Of a stretch of DNA of 64,000 nucleotides, positions 49,527 through 61,695 are shown piece by piece (the stretch's first letter is position 1; each line of letters starts with the position of its first letter). The notes under the pieces are model-generated. The model ran no database searches. It was not told where the DNA came from and worked only from the letters and a program-made list of their open reading frames with translations. The position numbers and the translations under genes are program-made. This DNA is from Tetranychus cinnabarinus (lineage: Eukaryota; Arthropoda; Arachnida; Trombidiformes; Tetranychidae), in NCBI GenBank assembly GCA_022266195.1, contig WHVY01000003.1:6262001-6326000 (forward strand), given 5' to 3'.

Positions 49527-51673
49527 ATTATTTGCATGAATCTAGGCCATGTTTCTTTAAAATTCAACTCTTATTCCAAGTGATAAATGAATGTCTGGAT
49601 TGGTAAAAGCAAGTAGCAAGGGAAAAGGGAAAAGAAAAAGGAAAAGATGAGGAAAAGTGAAATCAAGAATATTTGAGTGTAAAGTGTTGCGAAGTAAATA
49701 TTGACCAGAGATTGTTGGTTCACATTATTGGATTAATGTTCGTTAATTCGTTTACGTTCATCATCTGCATTCATTTCTTGTCTTTTCTTTCCTACTCTTT
49801 TATCCATACTATTTACCCAAGAGATGAACATTTCACTTTAACTTCATCAGCAGCTTCAATTTTGTCTCTGCTTTCCCAGTCTTTGATCCTTCTATCCTTT
49901 CAATGATTGAAGCTACCAACGGATATATTATTCAGTGTTGACTGGGAGGGAAAAGTTTTACCAGTAAATTAATGTGATACAAGACTGTTGAACGTGACTA
50001 CAAGAGACTAACATAAGTTTGTTTGACAATTAGACAATCAAATGGGAAGAACAAGTTGCTCATTCGAATTTCAGTCTTTCTTTCTTTTTTTTCCATGATT
50101 GACTCAAACCATTTTACACCAATATCTCTTTATTCAATCAACTTTTTTCTCTTCTCACTTTTAGCTTTTCATCGATTCATCATTTCAGTTACTCACTGTT
50201 ACTTTGAAATTGATGAACCATAAAATTTAAGCTCAACAAGAGACGAAAATTTTCACTTTCCATTCCATGTTTCATTTGTTCAGAATCTTTTTCCTTTTCT
50301 TTTTCTCCTCTTCTTCCCTCTTCTTGAGCCTGTTTCAATTTGATCCAGATAAAGGGTATCAATTAGCTACTGATATGTTATCGATTAAAGTCAACCATTA
50401 TTTATTGTGAATGCTCCAATGGAATAAATTATCTCTACATTTTCATGGTAAACGTGTGAATAAATGATGACTTTCTTTTCACTTTTGCTTTTCGCTGTTT
50501 GGATAAAAGTCAGTTTCGAGAGCAAAGATTCAAGGAAAAATGTTATTATCTGTTCGTTAAGATGCTATGTTAAATCGATTACCATTATTTTCTGCTATTA
50601 TTAGGAGATTTTTTTCTTCTTCTTCTCGCTCCAGTTTTTATTCCTTCTTCATTCAATTTTCACTTTTGTTCATAACATACCACACATTAACTGAATGCAA
50701 ACAGATGAAACATGATGATGATGGTGTTGGTAAGAAAAGTGGAAGAAAATTTTATCGATTATTTCATCTTACAATTGCAAGGGAGGAAAAGATAATGAAT
50801 AGACTGAGCATCTTTTCATACAGAATCAGAATAGTTTTTTTTACTCAGTCTTCCATTTGTCTAGATGATTAAAGTAGAGAAAACATTTTTATTAAAAAAA
50901 AGTCAGATAAACTTGGATAATGTTGAAGTAAAAGGCAAAATGGTATTAATAAAAATTATCATGAAAGAAAAAGCAAATAATCAGAGAAAATAAGGGAAAA
51001 AGCTTAAGAAGAATGAGGGAAAAGAGAGTAAAAATTAATTTCATTCCAGACGAAATGCATTTATTAGCTTTTCATTTTCCAGTTTCAACTTTTGCTTCTT
51101 CAATTATTCTGGAAAATTGAATACAAAATTTAAACTTTATTTAAATTTAGACTGATTTCATCTTTTTCATTTCTATTGCTGTGCTTTGTTATTAAAAGTA
51201 AAACATTTTTTTACCTCGACTCTTGTTTGTTGCCTGAAATTGCACCGATGACAAGATAAATACACAGAACTAAATACACAAAGACTGATGAGGATAACAG
51301 GAATTATAATACAACTGCAAAGATGATATTGATGATTATGATGACTTAGAGAGTAAATTTTCTCTGATGGTTCTGACAACTGTTATCGACATGTTTTCTG
51401 TCTCATCCAATATTTACTTCTTTAGTCTTATTTGATTATCATTATTATCATAATTACTTTCGTCAAGCTTGGAGTGATGTTACCGTAATCCTTACAAAGT
51501 AACTCACCAAAATATAACTGATTTGATACAAATTAGTAGCATTAAGAATTTCAGATCTTTGAACTTGAACCTAAATTTTTCAATTCATGAACTTTATATT
51601 ATGAACTGAAAATAGATTGAACAAGAGAATTCCATAAAAGCCGAATCACGATTTTAATTTTAATCAAAATTCA
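49527..51673. other. non-coding region
   Basis: AT-rich low complexity. Frames such as 49673-49906 and 50567-50872 are Phe/Ser/Leu-rich and lack splice context. No gene is supported. Confidence 0.5.
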
Positions 51674-51841
51674 ATGCGAGAAAGGGTTGCTCAAACTGAG
51701 AACCTGGTAGGTGACGATCTGAAAGGTGATGTTACTGCAGATGATGAAACTACCTACTACTCTGTTGTCGCTTGTGAATATAAGAATATAGTTGTTAGCT
51801 TAGGATATATTGGGGCCAATATTTATGTAAGGGTATTTTGA
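51674..51841 (+). pseudogene. 55-codon coding-like fragment (fossil)
   Basis: ATG at 51674 to TGA at 51839-51841. Protein-like composition (ENLVGDDLKGDVTADDETTY, then SVVACEYKNIVVSLGYIGAN), unlike the surrounding low-complexity DNA. It may be an N-terminal remnant of the same decayed gene seen beyond the foldback element at 53.4-54.8 kb. No family is recognised. Confidence 0.35.
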
Positions 51842-52342
51842 AATTATTTTCATCGTGTATAACATACGAATAATTTGTTGGTGCCTTCTCGGTTGGCTTT
51901 TAATTTAAAAACAACTTTGAAATAGATCCTGAAATCCACACAAAATAAAATCTGCCATTTTTTCACAAAGATATGCATTGTGGAATGAAAAATCTATTCT
52001 TTAAGCACAATCACATATTATTCAGAATTAACTTTTGCTGGCTGTAAAGTCATAAAATTGATTCCATTTGTTCAATAAAAATATCTCTGATGGACAATCA
52101 TTGGCAGAATTGAATTCAAAGTTGAAACTGGTGTAGTTTTTAGAATGGATGCACCATATTTTTTCACCAAAATTTACACTCGAAAAACGGTTTAATACTC
52201 CTAGTCCAACAATAAACCATAACTAAATGTAAAAAAAAGTCTTATCTTGGAAGTTGATTGAAAGCATTCGGATCCGTTCAATAGTTCCCCAGTTACTTAA
52301 TTCCTGATTCATAAAAATATTAAAAGTGTCAAATGCCTGTGA

Positions 52343-53439
52343 AGGAGGACCTGCAAAATCGCCTGTTCTCGATTTTTTTTGAAATGGTACTTTTCAGACA
52401 CAAAATTCAATGCCAATTTCATAAATCAAATCTATTTTTCTATATCATGCATAGTTTTTGAGATATCGGCCAAAATATCTAAATATCACATAGTATTAGT
52501 GACCTTTTAAAAATAACGAAGATGCCGTCTAAGCCAGCTAAATTTTGACATAATCAATGTAATCGAGCATGCTGAATAATATGGTGATGGTTTAGTTCCT
52601 GAAAAAATAGCCAAACAGGGTTAAAATTTTAAAAAACTGAATTTGCACAGGGATTAATGAGCGTCTTTTTGAAAATAATGAAAAAGCCGTCTAAGCCAGC
52701 TAATTCTTGGCAAAATAAATGTAATTGAGCATGCTGAATAATATGGTGATGATTTGGTTCCTGAAAAAATAGCCAAACAGGGTGTTGCATTGACATTTTT
52801 AAAATTTAACGAAATCCAGTTTTCTGCGATTTTCAATCTGTTTGGCTATTTTTTCAAAGCTGCAACCACCATTAGATTATTCAGCATGCTCAATTACATT
52901 TATTTTGCCAAGAATTAGCTGGCTTAGACGGCTTTTTCATTATTTTCAAAAAGACGCTCATTAATTCCTGTTCAAATTCAGTTTTTTACAATTTTAACCC
53001 TGTTTGGCTATTTTTTCAGGAACTAAACCATCACCATATTATTCAGCATGCTCGATTACATTGATTATGTCAAAATTTAGCTGGCTTAGACGGCATCTTC
53101 GTTATTTTTAAAAGGTCACTAATAAATCGATATTTTAATCTGTTTTTTTGCAATTTTGACCCTGTTTGGCGATTTTTTCAGTGGCCAAACCTTCACTACA
53201 TTATTCAGTACCCTTGATTACATAAACCACGAATAGAATCGACTGGCTTAGCGACCTCTTTTAACGAGCTAAAAAATGCAACATTCGAATCATAATATGA
53301 ACTTTCTTTTCGAATGCGTTGTCTTAGCAAAAAAAGAAACAGATATTCGGAATCAGCATAAAAAATTACATTGAAAAAAGTTTATTTCATCAAAATATCC
53401 TAAGAGGAGATTTTCCCTATCCATTTGCAGGTCCTCCTT
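52343..53439. mobile_element. foldback-type inverted-repeat element, about 1.1 kb
   Basis: Perfect 16-bp outer inverted repeats: AAGGAGGACCTGCAAA at 52343-52358 and its complement at 53424-53439. Inside is a near-perfect palindrome, 52495-53123, with arms of about 286 bp around a 57-bp loop (52781-52837). Each arm is two copies of a module with a 162-bp period, marked by GCCGTCTAAGCCAGCTAA and GAGCATGCTGAATAAT. A third, diverged module follows at about 53124-53275. This modular palindrome is the layout of foldback DNA transposons. No coding capacity. A transcript would form a long double-stranded hairpin. Confidence 0.8.
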
Positions 53440-53440
53440 A

Positions 53441-54756
53441 CAAGTGCGTTATAATGGTGAAGATAGAGTCAGCAAATTTTATCGCACAGTGACATCAGAA
53501 CCTATTTAAACTTGGGTGAGGATTACCAGCCTAATGCGTAAACTCTACAAATGTGCCTGCACTCCAGAAAGACAGACAGCAATACGCTAATCGCATTTAT
53601 CGCGATACCTTGATGTAGATGGTCATTATTATTTTTCTATTGTTAGACATGGATATCATTATCTTTACGCTTTTGATTTAATCAATTAGTACAAAAAGGG
53701 CCTCGGCGCAAGTAGTTATTGACTTTAGTGACTCAAACCAGGTGAAAATTGTGACCCTGCCGATGGTCCTCCACCTCTTCAATCATCAGAATCGTCATCA
53801 CAACAATCACAATCAGATTTCTACTCCCAGTGCTCCTACACCCCAAGATCAACTAGGAGATTTAGAGTCAACTATAACAAAACCTTAAGAAACTAGTGAT
53901 ATTGTCAATATCAAAAATAATTCAATAGCTTTTTAATCTACGAAAATTCACGATCAAATCGAATTGCTGAATAATGCTGAAATGGCCAAAATAAAAGACA
54001 CCGAGAATGGTATTTCTTATCATGGTGGCTCCCCGAGTAGTGAAATTGAACTGTGACTTTCCACTGTAAAATTAAATATGTTAACTAAAACTATAAAAAT
54101 ATCAAGAATATTGTAAGCTATTCATGATGTGACAACCGCTTTATGCTATATGTATTTTTGTACCATTATCATTTTCCTCTTCGCACATATTTCATAAATT
54201 ATATCTAGGAAAATGGAGATGACAATGATAAAAACGTGTTTTGATACGTTCATCGTTTCTTTTTCTTTCTTTCCATTTTCATCATTGTTATCTTCACCTT
54301 CTTAGATATCATTTGCAAGATAAAAGTAGTTTTTTATCCGTTACACCCTTTGAATATTTACAAAGAAAAAGTTATTCTGTACAATGATAAGAATGTTAAT
54401 CATATTTGAATTATTTTCGATCAAGCAGATATCCCATCATCCGACGAGGAAACTGTAAACAAGATGCTAATAGCAATCTTAATTATCTAATGAAACCAAC
54501 GAGAAAGATTTTCTTTCAGTTACGAAAATTTCAAGCTTAAAGAGAAATATGCCTTTTATAAAGTGATACTAACGATTCAATTGTTAGTAATATTTTATCC
54601 CTTCTTTCGAGTGTTAATGAAAATGCTGCTATCAGTCAGTCACAAAAATATACCCAAAACTATCTTAGTTCGGCGCGTTCAATTGAGAGCGCATAAATCA
54701 TTATCAAAAATGGAACCTTTGAAAATTTATATCACACACATCGAAGTCATTATTTG
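53441..54756 (+). pseudogene. decayed protein-coding sequence next to the foldback element, interrupted by a MITE
   Basis: Directly after the foldback end, one frame runs from 53441 to TAG at 53687-53689 with two internal in-frame stops (53507-53509 and 53588-53590). It includes YNGEDRVSKFYRTVTSEP, TSLMRKLYKCACTPERQTAI and YLDVDGHYYFSIVRHGYHY. Further coding-like pieces in shifting frames follow at about 53790-53885 (STPSAPTPQDQLGDLEST), 53940-54053 (DQIELLNNAEMAKIKDTENG) and 54560-54695 (DTNDSIVSNILSLLSSVNEN), with the MITE at 54196-54351 between them. Stops and frameshifts mark it as dead. I do not recognise the family; it could be a gene or a mobile-element ORF. Confidence 0.55.
54196..54351. 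mobile_element. truncated second copy of the DCAF1-intron MITE
   Basis: The right end (TTTTTTATCCGTTACACCCTTT) and the central ATATCTAGGAAAATGGAGATGACA-like block match the element at 38708-38912. The left terminal 40 bases are missing. The remaining arms are still complementary around the centre. Confidence 0.75.
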
Positions 54757-57700
54757 AGTATTCATTGCAATAATACTTTAATCTCATTTCTACATCGGAT
54801 GGGCTTCCACTTTCTATACACTTTCTTGTACTTAAAGAGGATGCTGACCTGCCCAATTATGGGTTTCTGGATAACTCTCAGATGATTCCAAGAATTGAGC
54901 TGTCAATAATTCCATGCATCACAGTGTAATGATTAAGATGTAAAACTTTCAAAAAGAGAGGTAATTGGATTGTGAATCGAGTATGAACAATTTGAATGTC
55001 ATTCATTTTTGCTATGCAAAGCTCAGCATTTAATTGAACCACTTTGTTACTGTGAAAGATATCGCATTGGGCGAAAAGTGATGCAAATAAATTTGCTAAT
55101 TTGCAATACACTTGAATAAACAAAATTGTGACAATGTTCAGCATTACGGAAGAGAAAACAATGAAACAAAACCATTAAACTGTTTCATGATGAATGTTAT
55201 TCATAATAGAAGAGGAAAAATGTTCTTTTATTAATTTATTCTCCTATTTTTTCTTTCAATCCAATCCAATTAGTTGCACTAGAATAAGTTACAATTTTGA
55301 CAATTGCAATTAATTTTCATCATCTTAGCAATAAAGACTATATTTTTGTGGAAACAGAATTGATAATTAAGAAAAAAATTGAGAATTGAGATTAAATGCA
55401 ATAGAAAAGTCATAATTCCAAAGATTAAAAATGATGCTTTAAATTCAAATTGAAACAAAATTAACTTTTAATTTGCAAATTCTGATCAAATATTCACTTA
55501 TGATAATTATCTGGTTCAAATAGTAATTCCATTGGGTTCAACAGTTAACCAACTCTTACAGAGTTTGTGACATTTCAATGAAACTATCGTTTTTTGTATT
55601 TTGTTGCTCAATTTCAAACATTCACTTTGATCATGTTAACAAAAAATTTCAAATCCAAGTTGGGAGTAAATGTTTGAAAAACAAGAAACTAATACTTTGT
55701 TGCAAGAAAGAAGACAAAAAAGAAGAAAAAAGGAAAAATTCCAAACCTATTCAATTCTCATCCAATTCCTGGGCTCTCTTTTCCCTGACAATTGACCTTC
55801 CATGAACAAAATTTGGCTCATCTTTAGCAAACAAGAGATTTTGCTTTTTCCTGTGATTCTTTCCTTTTTTCTTCGTTGTTGCTCCAAATTTCAAATGTTT
55901 CTTGCTTTTACTTTTTCGTAAGCTTTGCTTTCTTTACTTGTCTTTTCAGTCTCAAATGTAATCATGAGAAGCAATAAAGAAAACTGGAAAACTCTCATTC
56001 TCTGAGTAAACACGATTAAAATAGTAAATAATCAATCTCTGATGTACCACTGAACTGAACCATTATTCACCAAGCGAGAAACGAAATAAACTTTAACTAT
56101 TTGCAATGAACTTTAAAACTCTTTTCTTCTGTTACTTTTTCCTTTCCACATTTTCAGTTGATAAATTTTCAGACAACAACAAACGATTTTCCTTGAAACT
56201 TTCAGTTTACTTTTCACTGAATAACCCATTATAATGGTCATTGGTTGACACAAGTTGATCATTAATTGTAAGATGAAAGAAGCAAAACAAGAATGTCATT
56301 CAAAAAGAGCGATTAATTAGTCGACAATATTGATTACATTGTTGACTGTATAAGGTTGGAGTTGAAAATTTATCCACAAAATTGGCTGGGAGGTGAAAAG
56401 AAGAGAAAATTTCGAGATAATTTTTTTCTCTTTTCTATCAATAATGTTGATGTACAATATCATCAAGGGAATGTCAATTCTGTTGGAATTAATATTTATG
56501 AGAAAAGTTCTGTTAACCATGATGAAGCAATTGATAATGAACAATATCAGTTTATCAGCAACTTTTTCCCTTCTCCTTCCTCCAACAATCCTCCAAAAAA
56601 AGTGAAATCAATTTTTCTTTTTCTTTTTATTCAGAAAACAATTTGATAACTTGAACCAGTTTGACGGGGAAAAGGACATGGAAAGTTCATTTGAAACAAA
56701 ACAGGTTCAATTACATTCTGTTCTTGAATTACCTGCAAGAATATCCAATAAAAAGGTAAAATAGAAACAAAGAAGTTCAGATAATTCGATAACTTGCATT
56801 TTCATTTTTCAAGGTAACTCTACTTTTTGCATGATAATCTGATTGGAAAAGATTTTCAGACAAACTTTTTCTCTTTTTCCTGATTTTCTCTTCATTGGTT
56901 TTTCCAAAGGTATTTCTGCTCAATAACGTTTACAGTCAATCTATTTGAGATTGAATTCAATCGAATTTTTTTGTTTCCAACTTTTTTCTCTTCTTGTTTA
57001 TTCTTGCAGATTCACCTGATCCGTGATCAGAATTATTGAAATCATCAACTCGAGTGAATTCAATTTTTCTCACCTTAAGCCAATAAAATTGTTTTTGTCA
57101 TTCAAATGGGAGAATCCAATCCATGAGAAATAATGATTGTTTGGATGTCAAGAAAGGCTAACAAGAGGAAACAATTTTCTCCACCAAATAACAAGTTTCT
57201 CATCATTTCTGAATTCATTTTTTCTCTTCCCTTTTCCTCCTTTATTCACCTAAATTCATGTTTCAACTAAATATGATCATGAAAAATGTTCTCTCCTCAA
57301 TATTGAACTTATTCTAACCAGAAAATTTTCTTCTCTCTCCTTCCAAAAGTAATACTAAAGTAATACATCATGAAATCAAAATAGCAGAACAAATCTATTG
57401 AAATGAACATTTCCTCAGGAGTTGACATGATATAGTTTTGAATCAATTTGGTTCAACTATTGATTGGATTAACAACATTTTTCCATCTTTTACCGATAAA
57501 AGGTTCAAAATGATGGTAAACTGTTTTACCTTAAAAAATGAGAAAAGAAGGAAATTTCGAGTAAAAAAAGCGTTTCCATCAAAAAATGAAATGAAACGTG
57601 AACAAGAACATTTGCCTCGAGGATAAAGTGAAATAAGAAATTTTCTCAGTGAAATTGGATAAAATGAAAACAAGAAGGAAAGAAATGTTTGAAATCGATT

Positions 57701-59119
57701 CGAGAAAAGAAGCGAAGACTGACCATTGAATCTTGAAGTAATAACGATCGGTCAATTTCGATAAACTTTTCTTTCCCTTAACTCTGTTCAACTTTCCCCT
57801 TTACTTTTGTTTCTCAGAAATTCTTTTTTCTCATCGATAGTTTCAGACTCGAAAAGATATATTGCCATGAGAAGCAGAGAGAATCCTTGAGAGATTAATG
57901 CTTAAAGAAAATTTGACCAAAAATAAAAGGAATGAGACGGAAGAAGGAAAAAAAGACGAGAATAGATGAACGAGAGAAAAAGACAAAAAAGTTGGCAATG
58001 ATGAGACGAAAAGGTTTGAACCTGAATCTTGATAAAATTAAGTTACTTAGGAAACTGTCATCATATATTGATATAATGATAATCTATTCTATCGATTCTA
58101 TTGGATTTCAGGGAGAAATCAATGTAATCATTAAATGATATCATGATACTTTTTTCTCTTCGACTTTTCTTCTTCTCATCTTTGCTTTACTGGACAATAA
58201 TTCCCAATGAATAAACGTCTTAAGCAGTTGAGTAAACGATCAGAATAAGTTTACTGGTAAACATCCATATTCAAGTTGCTCACTCACTTCAAAGAGCACT
58301 TACAGGGAAAATATCGTAATTCAATTGAACACAGAATGACAATTATAGATGTTGTTTCCTTGCAATCAAAAGTTGTGTTAAATAGTAATTTCTAGCTCAA
58401 TATAAACATTCATTTTTCACGTTTGAATCTTGGCTCAAATCTTCATAAAAATAAGCTTAAACTCATGCAATTGTTTGACTTGGAAAAGGTTCAGATAAAA
58501 GTCGCTATTGTTAGAGCAGTTGATGGTAAAGTTGCGAAAAATTGAAAAATGATTCGAAGAAAAGTTTGGATAACTTTTTCTCTCTTTCAAGTAAAATCTT
58601 TTCATCATTGATTTTCTCGAGCATTTTTCTCATTCCTTTCTTCCATCCAAGCAATTCAAGTTTATCGCCCATTCAACTGGACAATTGATGTCAAAAAAGA
58701 ATGACTCAATTGAGAGAAAAACAAAACTCCAAATGAATGGGAAAAAGGTTCAACTTTTTCAAGAGCAAACCATTTGAAGCAAAAGGCCATTTAAAAGGCA
58801 AATATAAATAAGACATTTTCTCATTTGCAGTTGAAGGTAAATACAAAAGAAGTTGAAATTGATGCGAAACTTGAAATTTACTGGAAAAAGAGCTACAAAG
58901 CAAGTCAATGAAACGAATTCAACTTGAAATATTCATTCGATTCCATGAAATTCTTGCAACATCCTTAATGGAACACCATTTTTCACTGAAATCTTGACCA
59001 AAGCACAATGAGTATGCTCATGTATTCAAACGATTGTGCATGAAAAAATGTCACGTATTTCCATTCACTTTACCCAGCAAAGTTTGAATTTTTCATCATT
59101 CATCATGTTTGATGAACAA
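54757..59119. other. non-coding region
   Basis: AT-rich low-complexity DNA. The frames present (for example 56356-56646 and 57932-58138) follow A-rich or T-rich tracts. One CTGGGAGGTGAAAAG motif occurs at 56386. No gene is supported. Confidence 0.5.
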
Positions 59120-59731
59120 AATTTGTAAAGAAAAGCATTTTTCTTGTTCACCATTGATTCCATTGCAACTAATGAATAATGATCAAGCCACAGAAAAAGC
59201 ATGTTTGAAACATTTGATGAAGAAAATGATGAAAGAAGAAAAAAAAGTAAAAATAATTTCCACTCTTTTCATCACCATTAAAGCATTTACATTTATTTAT
59301 ATTAATACAATGTACAGTTATTTACAAAAGGCAAACTGAAAAAGGATAAAAACATTTTCCTTGTCTTTACGGAATTCAAAGAAAGGGAAGAGGAAAAAAA
59401 TGACAGCAAAAGAAGGAACAAAAAGTAATAACATTCGAGTTGTATTAACGTTCAACTTGAGTTGCAATAATAATGATAATGATAATAAAGTTTAATGGCA
59501 CATTTGAGGCCATCAAGAATACTTGTTTACCATGGAAACATTTCATTTTCTCAGATGAATTATTCAATGGGAAATGGAAACGAATAAGCAAAAGACTCTT
59601 TGCCAACTGAGCAAATCATTTTTACCCTTTTTTACGATTAAATGTTATCAAATGTTGAAATTGAATTTTGAGCTTTAAGTTTACTTTTGCTGATGATTTA
59701 AATGTACTTTGACTTCATGATTATCAATTTG

Positions 59732-60229
59732 TCACGTCAACTTATCACCTTCATCTTCACGGGAAATGAAGTTACTTCTTAGGTTGCCATTGGCCAGTTC
59801 ATCGTCACTCTCTTCATCATTGTCCTCGTCATTCCCATAAGCACCTCCAGCATAATCTTCATCTTTGGTGGGGGAATCGTCGAAAAATGAAGGCAACGAT
59901 TCATCAAGATTGCCTTCCCTGTTAATGTTATCACTTTTATTGCTGGCTTCCGTTTCATCAATTACCTTGTAAACTGATAAAACATTTTGACTCTCAATTT
60001 GGTAAGCATTTACTTTGGGTTCAGTAAAAGTGTCCAAAGTGTAACTTTGATTAAGAATGTTGGTAAAATTTCCAATGGGTAACCAGGGATGAACCATTGA
60101 ATCATTAGTGTTCAACATGGTAAATTCATTGGTAACCATTGAGGTTGTATTGATGGTCAAAGGTTGGGTTAAATTTTCATTCGTCTTTTGGTATTTCAAA
60201 TCCATTTTCACATTTTTCATTCCATGCAA
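59732..60229 (-). CDS. acidic coding segment of the secreted-protein locus (partial, splice structure unresolved)
   Basis: A 160-codon frame ending at 59732. It begins near MKNVKMDLKYQKTNENLTQP, continues with TINTTSMVTNEFTMLNTND, and ends in a long acidic tail (SFFDDSPTKDEDYAGGAYGN; DEDNDEESDDELANG). Its first part is conserved in frame in the other copy at 47.3-47.6 kb, including a 6-bp in-frame indel, which supports real coding. There is no good start or AG acceptor right at its 5' end. One possibility is splicing from a GTAAAAG donor inside the candidate third exon (60707/60706) to CAAAAG/ACG at 60184, which keeps phase 0 and would give a secreted acidic protein of about 208 aa. It could instead be a separate small gene. 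Confidence 0.45.
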   Translation of the reverse strand: MHGMKNVKMDLKYQKTNENLTQPLTINTTSMVTNEFTMLNTNDSMVHPWLPIGNFTNILNQSYTLDTFTEPKVNAYQIESQNVLSVYKVIDETEASNKSDNINREGNLDESLPSFFDDSPTKDEDYAGGAYGNDEDNDEESDDELANGNLRSNFISREDEGDKLT

Positions 60230-60670
60230 TGAATGTTTAAAGAAAAGGTTTCAGTTTTGGTGATTTGTCCAACCCATCAATAGTCCAATCGAACATGGAA
60301 AAGGTGAAAAGATTAAGAGGGAAAAACATTTATTCAGAGTTTTTTGAAACTCTTTTGGTTAAAATCTTTTAAAGCTTCTTTTCTTTTCTTTGCTCATTTT
60401 CTTGCCAACCATGTCTTTCAAATCACAGTTTATGGTGAGTTCAAATACCATGATGAATGAAAGATTATATCAAAAGTTAAAAGGCAAGGTAACGAAAAAT
60501 GTTTGACAGGAAAAGTTACTCAGTTTTTTTTCTTTTACATCATGCATTTGCTTTTTCACTTTGGAATTTTTTCTCTTTCTTTTGGCTGCTTTTGTCTAAT
60601 GCAACTGGGAGTGAAAATGAGCAGCTTTTATCATTATATTTATCATTATGTTTTTTCTTTACTATCATCA

Positions 60671-61227
60671 TTATAAAAGAGCAACAATGATAACTTGATC
60701 TTTTACTTCTTCTGGTAACCCATCATTAGCTGAGTAAAACGTACATTATTTGGTATGAAAAAGTCGAAAATATCGACTCAATAATTGTTCTAGACTTTTT
60801 AAAACTCTTTCATATCATTTTACTTTAGTTCATTTGAAGCAGGATCAACTTACCGATTCTGTTGGTGTAAAATTGAACAAAGTTGAGGTTAAATAATCCA
60901 CCAGAAAGGGAAGCTGAGTTGTCTGATTGGAATTAATAAGTTTTTGAAACGTTAATGTAGCGTTAACTGGAAAGCAAGAAATTGGAAAATGATGAAAAGA
61001 GGAAAAGTTATGATGAAAATTCATTGCTTCATGTATGGATAGTGACTTGTGAAGGGTTAAGTTTGGTGAAACGAAATTTGCACTTCGTTTTGAGTGTTTG
61101 AATCCTGGAATTGCTAAAGTTTAGTAAATGAGTAAAAATATTTACCTTCATTGTCTGCTCTCGCAGAGTTGATAAGAGCAAATAAAATTGTTATAATCCA
61201 GTTTGCAACATTTTTACACATTTTCAT
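60671..61227 (-). CDS. small secreted protein, three candidate exons, 69 aa, unrecognised
   Basis: Exon 1, 61227-61146, encodes a clear signal peptide (KNVANWIITILFALINSARA, then DNE) and ends at GAAG/GTAAAT in phase 1. Exon 2, 60922-60854, follows CCAATCAG and reads NSASLSGGLFNLNFVQFYTN, ending at ATCG/GTAAGT in phase 1. Exon 3, 60729-60671, follows TTTTACTCAG and reads ANDGLPEEVKDQVIIVALL, then TAA. All phases agree. The mature peptide would be about 45 residues, without cysteines. Exon 3 also contains a GTAAAAG site that could lead to the acidic segment at 59732-60184. No homologue is recognised, and I would treat it as a lineage-specific secreted factor. A degraded duplicate lies at 47.3-48.6 kb. 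Confidence 0.5.
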
Positions 61228-61654
61228 GCTTTTATTGCTTTACAATGTTACATCCGAGTTGATTGAGCTATTCAATTGACAAGAATACACACATTTCATC
61301 ATAAATGTCTTTTGAAATTGATAAACGATATTCATGACTGCCATGAAATCTGTTTGTACTTTTCACTTTCAACTATTGTTACAGTTTTCATTTTGACTGT
61401 TTCAACATGAGATGGATATGAGACTGAGAGTTTGCTCACATTATCATTGATTCATTTGGTAAATTTGTGCGTAAAGTGCCTCCATCTTCATCTTTTCAGT
61501 AACAACGAAAAGGTCTAAATCTTATTACCAGGGCTTTTCATTTTCTATGCTGTTTGCATACTTTTTATCTATGTTTTATGCAACTGATAATGCAAAAATT
61601 TATGTAAGATTATGAGTCAAATATGACCAAAAAATGACAAAATATGCAATTTAA

Positions 61655-61660
61655 TTTATT
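61655..61660 (-). promoter_or_regulatory. candidate poly(A) signal of the hAT transposase
   Basis: AATAAA on the minus strand about 35 bp after the transposase stop, inside the element. Confidence 0.5.
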
Positions 61661-61695
61661 AACATTAACTTTTTCAAACCAATTGGCAAAAACAA

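Larger units (their letters stand above)
59120..61490. repeat. segmental duplication, copy 1 (partner of 46850-48800)
   Basis: Contains the intact-looking version of the small secreted-protein gene. Introns and flanks are about as similar to the partner as the exons are, so the duplication is fairly recent. The hAT element begins 38 bp beyond its right end. Confidence 0.85.
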
